A DNA stretch of 64,000 nucleotides from Lactuca virosa (GCA_928212115.1 CAKMRJ010005523.1:247070629-247134628); one strand, 5' to 3'; shown: positions 1 through 11,749, counted from the stretch's first letter. Notes: generated by a model not told the origin, from the letters alone. Translations and numbers: made by a program.

Positions 1-419
1 TCTCCATCTTTCATCTTGGTTGTTATCAACGAGGTAACAATCTCGTACCTTTCTTGACGCATGCTTTGATGGTACTTTTCCATCAAATCTTGGCACATGT
101 CATAAGGCCAGTAGTCCTCGTAGAACCGCTGCAGCTCGGGAGTCATAGTGGCTACCATTATACGTGACACTTTTGTCGCGTCTTTTTCGTGAGCCTTATA
201 CTCAACTATTTCTTCAGCAATAGCTTTTGTTTCATCTATCGCTTTGAGCTCTTTGTTGAGGATGTATTCTTTCTCCTCATATCGAAGGGCCATGCAATTG
301 TTCCAAATCCAATCATTGAAATTGGACCCATCAAAAGTGACCCTCCCACAAATTTTCAAAAGAGAAAAGGAGCTGGAGGTGTTGGAGTTCGAGCCGGAAG
401 CGTTGTTTGAGTCAGACAT
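1..419 (-). CDS. Ty1/copia gag, N-terminal part (copia A), cut by the window edge
   Basis: An ATG at 419-417 on the minus strand opens a frame that stays open to base 1, about 139 codons. The first 20 residues are rich in Ser and Asn. The frame then closely matches the gag of copia B at 7395-6901, including the motif RVTFDGSNFNDWI. Gag forms the particle that packages the element RNA. Compared with B this copy keeps the true N terminus, which B has lost. Nothing is broken in the visible part; the rest, including any zinc knuckle, lies left of the window. Confidence 0.8.
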   Translation of the reverse strand, partial: MSDSNNASGSNSNTSSSFSLLKICGRVTFDGSNFNDWIWNNCMALRYEEKEYILNKELKAIDETKAIAEEIVEYKAHEKDATKVSRIMVATMTPELQRFYEDYWPYDMCQDLMEKYHQSMRQERYEIVTSLITTKMKDG

Positions 420-1202
420 CTGAAAAAGAAAAGGAACAAAGTTTTTTGATTAGATAAGCAATCCTTAATATAACACCCAAATGAAATATTAAGGCTGGGA
501 CCCAACACAATAATTCAGAATTCGGAAGAGGGATGCCGTAATCCAATTGCAAATTATTTGAAGGTAGAATGACGATTTACTAATTCCACCACGAAAAACG
601 AAATGAAGAATTAGGTTTTAAATGAAATGAAATTCCTAGATTCTTTTGAGATTCATTGAAATTTTCAATGGCATGTTTTAATCTTGATTATGCCCTTCAA
701 GTTTGTGACTGGGATACCGAGGATCACAAACAAGGTGTGAATAACCATGCAAATTAGCTTGGCACTCTCGATGTAATTTACCACCTAATCAATGTGCCAG
801 TTAACCACACACACTCTATTGATCTATGATAATTCTTGAGCTACCCTTTGCCACCCTTGTTAGTTTAAGTTAGTGTGCCGGTTAACCACACACGCTCCAC
901 TAACGACTTGGCAAGGTGCAAAGTGCAATTTCATGGAATAGCATCATTTTCACATTTTTCCTAAATTAACTAAGATTGGGAATTTATAAAAACATTTAGT
1001 TACTTTATAATATTCATTATACTTATTAATGAGGAATTAATGTCCTATCCTACCAGTTCGGCTAACGACCCTTCACCAATCAAGAAAGCGGTGGGTGAGA
1101 GTGGACACCCATTCAACCGCCATTTTATAGGCAGTTTCCTTATACCCCCTTATAGATCGGCTTCGTGAATGAGGTCTACTAACGGTAAGACTGACTCATC
1201 TT

Positions 1203-1260
<58 letters not shown>

Positions 1261-1746
1261 ATGTATTAATCCTTTGATATTATAATAGTATAAGGGTTGT
1301 ATTTTAAACTTTTAAAACACTAGGGTTTTAGAATTTAATATTTCAAAGTTAAAACTTTTGATCAAATTTTAAATTCCAAAACTTGAGGGAAAATTTTGAA
1401 ACTTTTTCAAAACTTCCAGATCAAATTTTATATAATTAAACTAATCACATAATTATGGACATTATCTTAAAATTTAACCATTATCTTTCAATTAGATGAG
1501 GATATTCATTACCATAACAGAAAATTCGAATTTTAATAGTTAAAAGAATTTAAGGTAATGATCCATATCTAATTTAGGCTTAAAATCCGAAAAATCTGCC
1601 AACAGACGAGTCGCCAAGCCGTGTCATGCCATAACATGTCGTGTCAGACCAACACGTCGTGTTCATCATGTAGAGTCCAAAAACAATTTTTCTTCCAACG
1701 TTGAACAAATCACAAATGCATCAAATATAACAGAAAAATACCCTAT
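420..1746 (-). other. Untranslated leader of copia A
   Basis: About 1.3 kb between gag and the primer binding site with no long frame. It matches, in opposite orientation, the leader of C2 at 27429-28832. Both carry a GC-richer block (1050-1200 here; 28060-28200 in C2) and two copies of a motif centred on GGTTAACC (here near 800 and 875). A (TA)n(TG)n microsatellite sits at 1207-1260. Confidence 0.65.
1207..1260. repeat. Compound (TA)n(GT)n microsatellite
   Basis: About 17 TA units run directly into 10 GT units inside the leader of copia A. C2 has only a short TA run at the corresponding place, so the tract probably expanded after the copies separated. Confidence 0.95.
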
Positions 1747-1758
1747 TCTCTTATACCA
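1747..1758 (-). other. Primer binding site of copia A
   Basis: Minus-strand reading is TGGTATAAGAGA, a decayed form of the plant initiator-Met tRNA site TGGTATCAGAGC seen intact in C2 and C3. It lies one base from the LTR end, the same spacing as in C2, and this sets the LTR boundary. Confidence 0.65.
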
Positions 1759-1759
1759 C

Positions 1760-2546
1760 TGATGAGTTTTAAGCATTACAACATTCCTGTGGTGCACATG
1801 CAACCCTAATTGCTTTGGATCTATGTTGTTCTCAAGTAATACATGCAAATCAATTATCCAAAGCAAGAACCCTAATCTAGCATACAATTTTCGGATTTAA
1901 TAAACAAACCAGGGTTAGAAGAATACCTTTCTTGTTGATAGCTTGTTCTTGACTTTCAAGAGCATAGTGCCTCAATTGATGCACCTCTAATGGAGTCACA
2001 AACACCACAAGCAAAATATGAACAAGAGAGAGAGGATGGAGGCTACACAATTTCAGCCAGGGTTTCTTCTAGGAAGCAAGTCCCGATTTTGGGAGCCTTG
2101 GGGTTCCTTTTATAGTTGAGCTGCTACTAGGATTTTCAACTCTAATTCCTTGATTAGGCCCTAAGCAACATATGGAATCCCATATGGTAAGCCTTGGATG
2201 AAAACTCTATGGGATTCCCATAGATTTTTTCCCACCCTATACCAATAGGATCCATTAGCCCAAACTATAACTATTATTGATTTACATAATCAGTCCATGT
2301 TCTTTTAATCAGTCTCTTTTGATCACTAAATTAATTCCAAATTAATTTCTGATCAATACTAATTAAATAATATGATTTCTCAATTAATATATTATTCTTA
2401 TAATATATTAATAAATCATTTATCAACCTCTTTCTCGTAATTCATCCTGTCAAGTTGCTATGGTGAAGGCAACCCAAAAGGACCATGCTACTATCGGGTC
2501 AAGTACATACCAATTATAGTTATGGGCTTAGACACTTAATCCAACA
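1760..2546 (-). mobile_element. Copia LTR shared by elements A and B
   Basis: A 787-bp LTR read on the minus strand starts TGTTGGATTA (2546) and ends ATCA (1760). It has a polypurine tract on its right (2547-2560, the 3' end of B) and a primer binding site on its left (start of A). It therefore serves as 3' LTR of B and 5' LTR of A. Its right part matches the truncated LTR at 7418-7847 and, more distantly, the LTRs of C2. Confidence 0.85.
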
Positions 2547-3412
2547 GTCTCCCACTTGGATAAGTCTAATAACTATAATTGCAAGTACGTCTTCAAAATC
2601 CGATTAGCAATCGTAGCTCTTAAAAGTCGTTGTCGAACTCTGACCTAGTCAATGACGCGTCCTTTAGATAAGGGATCATATAATCCTCCGTTCTACAAGA
2701 TATCATGTGGACAAAGACATGAAACATAATCATTCTCAATGTCCAATAGTTTGTTTCCTGACTTCTGATTTGTTTGACATAGAACCTAATTGAATGCATC
2801 AATTCAGTCATGATTGGGCCTGACAAATAAGTTAACGCAAAATCATTGAGGGGCCCAAGATATCACTTTTACCCTCTTAGGATAAAAGGAACAGATAAAC
2901 TTTGACTTATATGCTTGTACTATTTACTCGTTAAATCATACACAACAACACGTTTTATAACATCAAGTTACTGATGCGCTTAAGCATTATCAATGCACAA
3001 CCAACTTGTAAACAACAACTCATATATCTCGGTTTAAAGACTATACAATATTATCGTCTCACAATCACTCGTGATAAATTCCATGAAGTGATTCACATGA
3101 GCGTGAGTTTAATCAAATACTCAAATCTTATTTTATAAGTACTCACGAACGTTGCAGCAAACCTTTGCTATGTCTAAGCACTTAGATAATCTACAACCAA
3201 TTCATGACAGTCTAACCTCATAACTTACTCCCAACGTATGATTGACTGTGGATAATTTGAATAATCCAATTATTCTGGAAGTAAAACATGCAAAAATGAA
3301 ACAATAGTAAACAATTGACACAAGATACTAAACTTTACTCATAAATAAATCTCCATTACTTAATCATCAAATGTCAATTACATTTATCTATTACAAGTTT
3401 CTAAACCTCTAT
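2547..3412 (-). other. 3' untranslated region and polypurine tract of copia B
   Basis: Between the end of pol and the LTR. The base run at 2547-2560 reads on the minus strand as CCAAGTGGGAGAC, the polypurine primer for plus-strand DNA synthesis. The rest matches 32600-33375 of C2 and, more weakly, 56485-57078 of C4, so this long 3' untranslated tail is a shared trait of the family. No coding content seen. Confidence 0.7.
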
Positions 3413-6400
3413 CTAATCACTAAAGCTAATATCATCCTTCAGGCCAATGCTCCTCGCATGTTGTAAGTGCTTAACCCTACTCAGACCCTTTATGAGAGGC
3501 TCTGTTGGGTTCTCCTCTGACGATACCCTCTTGACTATGAGGAGTCCCTCTTCTACTCGATGTCTGATGAAGTGGTATTTTCTGTTGATGTGTCTGGATC
3601 TACCATGATCCTTTTGTTCCTTGGTTAAGGCAACCGCTCCTATGTTATTACATAAAATCTTCACAGGTTCTTTTATGGCTGATACAACTCCAAGGTCTCC
3701 AATGAAGTTCTTCAACCATATCGCCTCCTTCGATGCTTCGCTCGCTGCTATGTACTCTGATTCTCACGTTGAATCAGCCACGACCTCCTGCTTGGAACTT
3801 TTTCAAGTAGCTGCTCCTCCATTTAGTGTAAATACCTAGCCCGACTGGGAGCAAAAGTTATCTCTGTCGGTTTGAAAGCTGGCATCACTATACCCTGTTA
3901 CTCTCAAGTCATCACTCCCACCAAGTGTAAGGACCCATTCCTTAGTCCTTCGCAGGTACTTAAGAATGTTCTTAACTGCTGCCCAATGAGCTCTACCCGG
4001 GTTCCCTTGATATCGGCTAACCATGCTTAACACAAAAGCCACATCAGGGCGAGTACATGTCATAGCGTACATGATTGAGCCAACGGTGGAAGCATATGGT
4101 ACTCGACTCATTTCCTCTATCTCGGCATCGATACTCGGACTCTGAGTATTACTCAGCTTGGTATTGCTTTGGGTTGGCAGTTCCCCTTTCTTGGAATTCT
4201 CCATGCTAAAACGTTTCAACACCTTGTCCAAGTAAGTACTTTGACTAAGTCCTATTAGTCTCCTACTTCTATTTCTCAAAATCCTTATCCCTAGAATATA
4301 AGCAGCTTCTCCTAGATCCTTCATAGCGAAACACCTCCCAAGCCAGGTCTTAACCTCATGCAAAGGTAGGATGTCGTTTCCTGTGAGCAGTATGTCATCA
4401 ACATACAAAACTAGAAAGCTAACTGTACTCCCATTAGCCTTGACATACACACAAGACTCATCCTCGCTTTTCGAGAATCCAAGCTCTTTGACTTTCTCAT
4501 CGAAAAAAAGATTCCATCTGCGAGATGCTTGGTTTAATCCATAAAAGGATTTCTCAAGCTTGCACACTCTATTTGGGTACTTCGCATATACAAAACCGTC
4601 TAGCTGACACATGTAAACATCTTCAGCCAGCTTCCCATTAAGGAAGGCAGTTTTGACATCCATCTGCCAAATTACATAATCATGAAACGCAGCGATAGCT
4701 AACATAACCATAATAGACTTGATCTTAGCTACTGGTGAGAAGGTCTCATGATAGACAACCCCCGGGGTTTCAGTAAAGCCCTTTCCAACCAGTCGTGCCT
4801 TGAATGTATGCACTTTCCCATCCATGTCGGTCTTTTTCTTGAAGATCCACTTGCACCCGACCTTCTTACGACCCGGTACATTGTCAACCAAGTTCCAAAC
4901 TTGATTGTCATACATGGACTGAATCTCGCTGTCCATTGCCTCTTTCCATTTTACAGACTCCGGGCCCGCCACGGCTTCCTTGTAGTTGTTAGGTTCATCC
5001 AAAATTATCATTGTACTATCACTGATAAACGTATCACCCTTAGTAGTTATATGGAAACCATACGACACAGGTGGAACACTAACTCTACTGGAACGTCTCA
5101 GAGGTAAGGACTTGTCAACTGGTTTAACATGAGTCTCCTCCTCAGGTTGAGTGCTAGTGTTAGAGGTTCCTTCATCGCTTGATTCTTGAAGCTCTTCAAG
5201 ATCAATTTGCCTCCCACTGTCCTCTTGGCATATGAGTTCTCTTTCGTGGAAAACCCCTCTCCTTGCTACGAAGACCACGTTATCACTAGGTCTGTAGAAA
5301 AGATTTCCAAAAGATTTCTGTGGGTAGCCGATGAAAATACATCGCTCACTACGAGGTTCAAGCTTGTCGTGAGTCTCTCGTCTTACGAAAGCCTCGCAAC
5401 CCCAAACCTTGATATTTGCCAACGAGGGAACCTTCCCTGTCCACATCTCGTGAGGTGTTTTGGAAACCTTCTTAGTTGGGACTAGATTAAGGATATGGGC
5501 GGCAGTCTCTAAGGCATACCCCCAAAATGAGATAGGTAACGAATCTCGATTCATAATGGAACGAACCATGTCTAACAAGGTTCGATTGTGCCTCTCAGCC
5601 ACACCATTAAGCGGTGGTGTCCTAGGTGGCGTCAATTGTGAAACAATTCCACATTCCTTAAGATAGTCGTGGAACTCGATACTAAGATACACACCATGCC
5701 TATAGGATCTGAGCATCTTTATCTTCCTGCCCAATTGATTCTCCACTTCTTGTTTAAACTCTTTGAACTTTTCAAAGGTTTCTGACTTGTGTTTGATTAA
5801 GTAGATATATTCATATCTGCTATAATCGTCGGTAAAAATCACATAGAAGCGATTAGCATCCCTTGTGGTGGATTTAAAGGGTCCACACACATCTGTGTGT
5901 ATGAGATCCAATAATCCCTCGCCTCTTTCACAAGTACCAGTGAAAGGTGATTTAGTCATCTTTCCAAGTAAACAAGATTCGCACGTGTCATCCGGCTTTA
6001 GGTCAAATGACTCAAAGACTCCATCCTTTTGGAGTTGGGCTATGCGCTTCTTGTTGACATGTCCAAGACGACAATGCCACAAGCATGCCTTGTCTAAACC
6101 ATTAGACAAATCGATATGCAACACATTATTTCCAAAGTTGTCTACAACCATCACAGTTTCATATACACCATTACAAGGCAATGCTTCAAAATATAAAGTA
6201 CCATTATAGAAAGCATTAATAGAACCAACTTCATTATTAAATGAAAATCTAAAACCTTGTCTGTACAAACCATGAAAAGAAATAATATTCCTCGTCATAT
6301 CTGACGAGTAGCAACAATCATTCAAGTCTAATCCTAACCCACTACTAAGCACTAAAGAGTAAATCCCGATCTTGGTGACATGCGACAATTTCCTATTCCC

Positions 6401-6904
6401 TATTATCAGGTTCATCTTCCCATGCTCCACATCCCTACTTCTTCTTAGCCCCTGCAAATCAGAACAAATGTGAAAACCACATCCTGTATCAAGGACCCAA
6501 GAACTAGCATGCGATGAGTTATTAGATTGAATAGTATAAATACCTGCGAAGGATGGTTTTATCTTCCCATCCTTGATGTCCTGCAAGTATTTCGGGTAGC
6601 TTCGTTTCCAATGCCCCTTGTCGTTACAGTAGAAGCACGTTGCTTCTTTAGGATCAGATGAGGGAGTAACATAACCAATTTTACCTTTGGATCCATTTGA
6701 AGTGGATCCATCATGGGACTTTCCCTTGTGGCTCTTAGAGGGAGCTTTCCTCTTCTTCCCTTTTCCATGTCCTATAACCAGGACGGGGGCAACAGTAGTT
6801 AGTGTGGACTCGACAGCTTTGCCTTTAAGTCCATTTTCAGCAGTTCTCAGCAAACCTTGAAGTTTGATCAAGGTGACTTCCTCCTTGTTCATATGATAAG
6901 TCAT
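3413..6904 (-). pseudogene. Ty1/copia gag C-terminus and pol polyprotein (copia B)
   Basis: A 1022-codon open stretch (6904-3836) continues in the same frame to 3413 through three in-frame stops between 3838 and 3716. Order: gag zinc knuckle (residues 90-103), aspartic protease with DTG near 139, GAG-pre-integrase HHCC region near 275-320, integrase core, copia RT with YVDD at 4393-4404, RNase H. Protein order protease-integrase-RT-RNase H defines Ty1/copia. Lesions: the last knuckle Cys is Tyr; the second catalytic Asp of integrase is replaced by Tyr near residue 401 (codon about 5702-5704), so strand transfer should be dead; three stops interrupt RNase H. Gag lies upstream in another frame. 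The open length suggests fairly recent decay. Confidence 0.9.
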
Positions 6905-7417
6905 CTTGAACTGATCATAAAAGGAGGTAAAAAGTGGAGAATGATATCAATCGCCAACTCTTCGTCAAAGTTGACATTCAACTTGAGCAGACGATCCACA
7001 TACCTTTGCATCCTTTGCAAGTGGCTCGTGATGGACTCTCCATCTTTCATCTTGGTTGTTATCAACGAGGTAACAATCTCGTACCTTTCTTGACGCATGC
7101 TTTGATGGTACTTTTCCATCAAATCTTGGCACATGTCATAAGGCCAGTAGTCCTCGTAGAACCGCTGCAGCTCGGGAGTCATAATGGCTACCATTATACA
7201 TGACACCTTTGTTGCGTCTTTTTCGTGAGCCATATACTCAGTTAGTTCTTCAGCAGTAGCTTTTGTCTCATCTATCTCTTTGAGCTCTTTGTTGAGGACG
7301 TATTCTTTCTCCTCATATCGAAGGGCCATGTGAATGTTGCGGATCCAATCATTGAAATTGGACCCATCAAAAGTGACCCTCCCATAAATGTTCAAAAGAG
7401 AAAAGGAGCTGGAGGAG
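6901..7417 (-). pseudogene. Ty1/copia gag of element B, N-terminus and frame broken
   Basis: The frame from 7395 to 6901 (164 codons) is copia gag and closely matches copia A at 1-419. At about 6925 a one-base loss shifts the frame, so the C-terminal gag and zinc knuckle continue in the pol frame from 6904. Upstream of 7395 gag homology runs to about 7417 and then switches abruptly to LTR sequence, removing roughly the first ten codons, the leader, the primer site and part of the LTR. The element could not make normal gag or start reverse transcription. Confidence 0.85.
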
Positions 7418-7847
7418 TTGGGGTTCCTTTTATAGTTGAGCTGCTACTAGGGTTTTCAACTGGAAACCCTAATTCCTTGCTTAGGCCCTAAGCAACATAT
7501 GGAATCCCATATGGTAATCCTTGGATCAAAACTCTAGGGTTTTCAATAGGATCCATTAGCCCAAACTATAACTATTACTTATTTACATAATCAGTCCATG
7601 TTCTTTTAATCAGTCTTTTTTTATCACTAAATTAATTCCAAATTAATTTCTGATCAATACTAATTAAATAATATGATTTCTCAATTAATATATTATTCTT
7701 ATAATATATTAATAAATCATTTATCAACCTCTTTCTCATAATTAATCCTGTCAAGTTGCTATGGTGAAGGCAACCCAAACGGACCATGCTACTATCGGGT
7801 CAAGTACATACCTATTATAGTTATGGGCTTATACACTTAATCCGACA
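7418..7847 (-). mobile_element. Truncated 5' LTR of copia B
   Basis: 430 bp matching 2101-2546 of the shared LTR. The outer end is kept (TGTCGGATTA read on the minus strand at 7847); the inner 340 bp are missing. At 7848 the sequence switches to gypsy RT coding, so this is the insertion edge of the copia block in G1. Confidence 0.8.
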
Positions 7848-10145
7848 CATGGATCTCATGAACTGGGTTTGCAGGCCGATGTAGGATCGGTCTGTGATCG
7901 TTTTCATTGATGATATCTTGGTCTAATCTAAGACCATGGAGCATCATGAGCAGCATTTGAGGGAGATGTTGGAGACCTTGAGGAGGGAGAGGCTATATGC
8001 CAAATTATCCAAGTGCAAGTTTTGGTTGCGTGAGGTGCACTTTCTGGGGCACATCATCAACCAAGATGGTATCTTGGTGGATACGGCCAGGATTGAGGCG
8101 GTAATGCGTTGGGAGGTTCTGAAGAACGCATCCGAGATCCGGAGTTTCTTGGGTTTAGCGGGGTACTATCGAAGATTTATCCAAGATTTCTCCAAGATTG
8201 TCGTACCTTTGACCCACTTGACCAAGAAGAGTGTGACCTTTCGGTGGGGTCCAAATCAGCAATTGACATTCGAGACTTTGAAACAGAAATTATGCGAGGC
8301 CCCGATTTTGGCGCTACCCGAGGGATTGGATGATTTTTTGGTATATTGTGACGCTTCCATTTTGGGTTTGGGAGCTGTTCTGATGCAGAGGGGGCATGTG
8401 ATTGCTTACGCCTCGAGGCAGCTGAAACCTCATGAGGTGAATTACCCCACTCATGACTTGGAATTTGGGGCGGTGGTGTTTGCCCTCAAGATTTAGAGGC
8501 ATTATTTATATAGAGTTCGATGCACCATCTTCACCGATCATAAGAGTTTGAAGTATTTGATGGATCAGCAGAATTTCAATATGCGTAAGAGGAGATGGTT
8601 AGATGTGGTGAAAGATTATCACTGCGAGATTTTGTATCATCCTGGGAAGGCCAATGTGGTGGCCGATGCTTTGAGCCGTAAAACAGAAAGTGCTCTGATA
8701 CGAGATGTTTGCTTGAGGATGATGACCACCTCACCTTTGATGGATATGATCAAGGGGGCACAAGTGGAGGGAGTGACAAAGGAGAATTGGAACACTGAGC
8801 GAATTTGGGGGCAGATTCCATTGTTTGTTCGAGACGGCCGGGGATTATTGACTTAGTGTGGCAGGATTTGGGTTCTGGCGTTTGGGGGAGTGAGGCAAAA
8901 GATCTTGGAGGAAGCACATAAGTCCAAGTTTTCTATTCATCCGGGGGCCACAAAGATGTACCGAGACCTGAGATCGAGCTATTGGTGGCCCTACATGAAG
9001 CGGGAAGTTGTTTGGTTTGTTGAACGGTGTTTGACCTGCATAGAGGTCAAAGCCGAGCATCAGAGGCCTCACGGCAAGGTTCAGCCGTTACCCATCCCCA
9101 TGTGGAAATGGGAGGAGATCACCATAGACTTTATCACAAAGCTACCTCGGACGGCGCGAGGTGTTGATTCCATCTGGGTTATTGTGGACAGGTTGACCAA
9201 GAGTGCTTATTTTATTCCGATCTCCGAGAGTATCTCCACCGAGAAATTAGCAGATATTTATGTGTGGGAGGTGGTGGTCAGGCACGGAGTGCCGGTATCT
9301 GTGGTATTGGACCGCGATGTTCGATTCACCTCCAGACTTTGGAGGAAGTTTCATGAGGAGTTGGGTACTCAGTTGCATTTCAGCACTGCTTACCACCCCC
9401 AGACTGATGGCCAGAGCGAGCGGACGATCCAGGTGCTCGAGGATATGCTTTGGGCATGCGTATTAGACTTCAGAGTGAATTAGGATACTTATCTTCCACT
9501 AGCAGAGTTCTCATACAACAATAGTTATCATGCTAGTATTTACCGACCCCCGTTTGAGATGCTGTATGGTCGGAGGTGTAGGACTCCAGTTTGTTAGGGA
9601 TAGGTTGGACATCGAGTCATGGGAAGCACCTAAGTGGTGCTTAAGACCACTGAATTGATTCAGCGGGTGCGTTATAGACTGCAGATTGCGCAGAGTCGTC
9701 AGAAAAGCTATGTTGACTGGCGCCGATCAGATCTCAAGCTTCAGGTGGGAGATTTTGTGTTGCTGAAGGTGTCACCTTGGAAAGGTGTCATTTGTTTTCG
9801 GAAGAGGGGCAAGCTAGGGCCCCGATTCATTGGTCCATTCAGGATTCTGCCCGAGTTGGCAAAGTTGCTTATCGGTTGGATCTTCCAGATGAGCTCAGTC
9901 AGATCCATAACACCTTCCACGTGTCTCAGCTCTGGAAGTGTGTTGCATATGTGGCCACAATTATTTCCTTGGATGACATTCAGGTGGATAGGAGCCTGAA
10001 TTATGTGGAGAAGCCCATTGCAGTCTTGGATAGAAAAACTAAAGCTCTTCGTAACAAGGTGGTGAAGCTAGTGAAGGTGCAATGGCAGCACCAGAAGGGC
10101 TCAAAATGGACTTGGGACCCAGAGGACGAGATGCGAGAGCATTAA
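7848..10145 (+). pseudogene. Ty3/gypsy pol (G1): RT C-terminus, RNase H, integrase, chromodomain
   Basis: One frame runs from 7849 to about 9855 through at least seven stops (7882, 7924, 8494, 8854, 9481 and several near 9595-9632), then shifts to a second frame ending at 10145. Domains: RT with VFIDDILV around 7900-7925; RNase H from about 8335 (VYCDAS); integrase zinc finger HX..HX..CX2C at 8920-9045; integrase core with Asp in IDFITKLP, Asp in LDRDVRF, Glu in QSERTIQ; GPF/Y-type region near 9830; chromodomain-like tail with trp-rich WTWDPEDEM at the end. Integrase downstream of RNase H defines gypsy; the chromodomain marks a chromovirus. The 5' half is missing, presumably left of the window beyond the copia block. 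Confidence 0.88.
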
Positions 10146-10204
10146 CCGGATCTATTTGCGGCAGCAGACTTCGAGGACAAAGTCTAGTTACAGTGGGGGA
10201 GAGT
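10146..10204 (+). other. 3' untranslated spacer and polypurine tract of G1
   Basis: Short spacer after the pol stop; AGTGGGGGAGAGT at 10192-10204 directly precedes the LTR TG and fits a plus-strand primer. Confidence 0.75.
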
Positions 10205-10274
10205 TGTAACACTCCAATCCAGGTATTCCATTGTTTACCCTCAAGTATTTCATTTTTGGAAAAAGGGTCCTTTC

Positions 10275-10424
10275 GTACGTTGGGCGTACATTTGAGTATG
10301 CTTAGCGTACGCGTGTGTGCGCATCGAGTGGCTTAGGCCCGTATGCTAGGCGTACGAGCAGGTACACGGGGCGTACGTGGCAGATGGCTAAAACCCTAAT
10401 CTCTTGTCTTCCATCCTATTTAAA
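10275..10424 (+). promoter_or_regulatory. LTR promoter of G1: four inverted motifs plus TATA box
   Basis: Four 15-bp motifs of the form GTAYNNNNNGCGTAC at 10275-10289, 10296-10310, 10341-10355 and 10362-10376; each is an imperfect inverted repeat (GTACG...CGTAC). The TATA-like TATTTAAA is at 10417-10424, about 40 bp further. Role as upstream activating sites is inferred from position only. Confidence 0.6.
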
Positions 10425-10882
10425 CAACCTTATATCATTTGGACCAAACCCTAATCAGCCTCCATAGCCTCACTCCTTAAACCCTATTTTTGCAAGAACT
10501 TGTGATATTTGAGCTTAAAGGTGTGTTTGATGACTTTTCTAGAGGGTGTTCAAAAAGAAGAAGGTGGTGACCAAGCCTTGGATGTTATTGAACTTCTAGA
10601 TCTTGCATCTAGTTCATCTTGAGGAACTTCTAGAGGTAAAAACACCTAACCTTGCTATCTCTTTTGTTCATTTGAGTTAGGGTTTTGTTATGAAGTTCAT
10701 TTTTGGTTCTTAGACCCTCTCTTGTGAGTTGAGCAACTACGAAGACTAGGATTGTTAGATCTAAGCTCTTTCAGCCTGTTTAATGCATAAAGATGCCATC
10801 TTGAAGGTTGTATTGAGACCATGCATGAGTTTAAGGTCTCAAAAGTGGTCTTAATGGGAGAAATGAAGGATTGGGGACTCAT

Positions 10883-10905
10883 GCATAAAGTTTCCAACTT
10901 TATGC
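10883..10905 (+). promoter_or_regulatory. Conserved LTR hairpin (G1)
   Basis: GCATAAAGTT, loop TCC, AACTTTATGC: a perfect 10-bp stem downstream of the TATA box. The same hairpin recurs in G2, G3 and the 20520-22064 fragment with paired base changes. Confidence 0.6.
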
Positions 10906-10995
10906 CCTAGGACATCTTAATAGACTCAGATATGAAGTTAGACGTTGAGATCTTAAGCATTAAGCACTTAATAGACTTTTGTGCATGGACTGTTT

Positions 10996-11082
10996 GTACG
11001 TTGGGCGTATGGTTGTGTACGCAGGGCGTACAGAAAAAGGGTTGGGTACGCTAAGCGTACTGATGTGGTACGTTGGGCGTAC
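10996..11082 (+). repeat. Second inverted-motif array in the G1 LTR
   Basis: Four further copies of the GTACG-N5-CGTAC motif at 10996-11010, 11017-11031, 11046-11060 and 11068-11082, about 790-880 bp from the LTR start. Confidence 0.8.
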
Positions 11083-11420
11083 GCACCACAAAAGAGTTGG
11101 GCTTCGTTGGGTTTGCAAGCTTATTGGGCCCTATTCAGCCTTGGGCCTGGTCTCATTCAAAGTTAGTGAACTTTTTTCTAGTTTGGGGCCTTGAGGTCAT
11201 GATTGGGCCTTACTAGGCCATGTGGCCCATTGTAGTTTGGACTTTGATCTTAGGCCCATTAATGTAGGATAGACATTTGGGCTTTAATGGAGGGCCTTGG
11301 ACTGAGATGTTGGGCCTTTGTCTAAGTTGTGGCTTAATTCTAATTAGGATTGTTTGTATATTTGTTCATTGTGAGATTTTGGGCTAGTAGTCGAGCAACT
11401 TTTCTGTTCAGCAGACCGAG

Positions 11421-11749
11421 GTGAGTCTTCTCACTATACCAATGGGTCGAAGGCACCAATGCCGGCCCATTACTTGATATGAACTTTCTATAGTTGAATG
11501 TGCAATGGTTTGTTATTTGGTATGTATTGATTTACGTGAAGACCATAGGGGGAGGTAAGACCATGAGGGGGGGCCCATGGCCCTTGGGTATAAGACCATA
11601 GGGGTAGCCCATAACATCCCGATTGAAGACCATGGAGGGAGTCCATGGAATATTTATGTGTATATGTGCATGACATTATATGGTTATGTGTTTTGTGTAT
11701 TTTGGGAAACTCACTAAGCGTGTGCTTACAGTTTTGTTGGGTGTTTCAG
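11421..11749 (+). other. Putative spliceosomal intron in the G1 LTR
   Basis: Donor GAG|GTGAGT at 11421 and acceptor TGTTTCAG|GTAC at 11749, 329 bp. Both sites and their flanks are shared with LTRs of other families. About 110 bp of family-specific repeats lie inside (11535-11650). Splicing itself is not shown. Confidence 0.5.

Noticed and set aside
3413..3839. Frameshift between the main copia B frame and its RNase H end
   Set aside because: The two open parts are in the same frame; three stop codons separate them.
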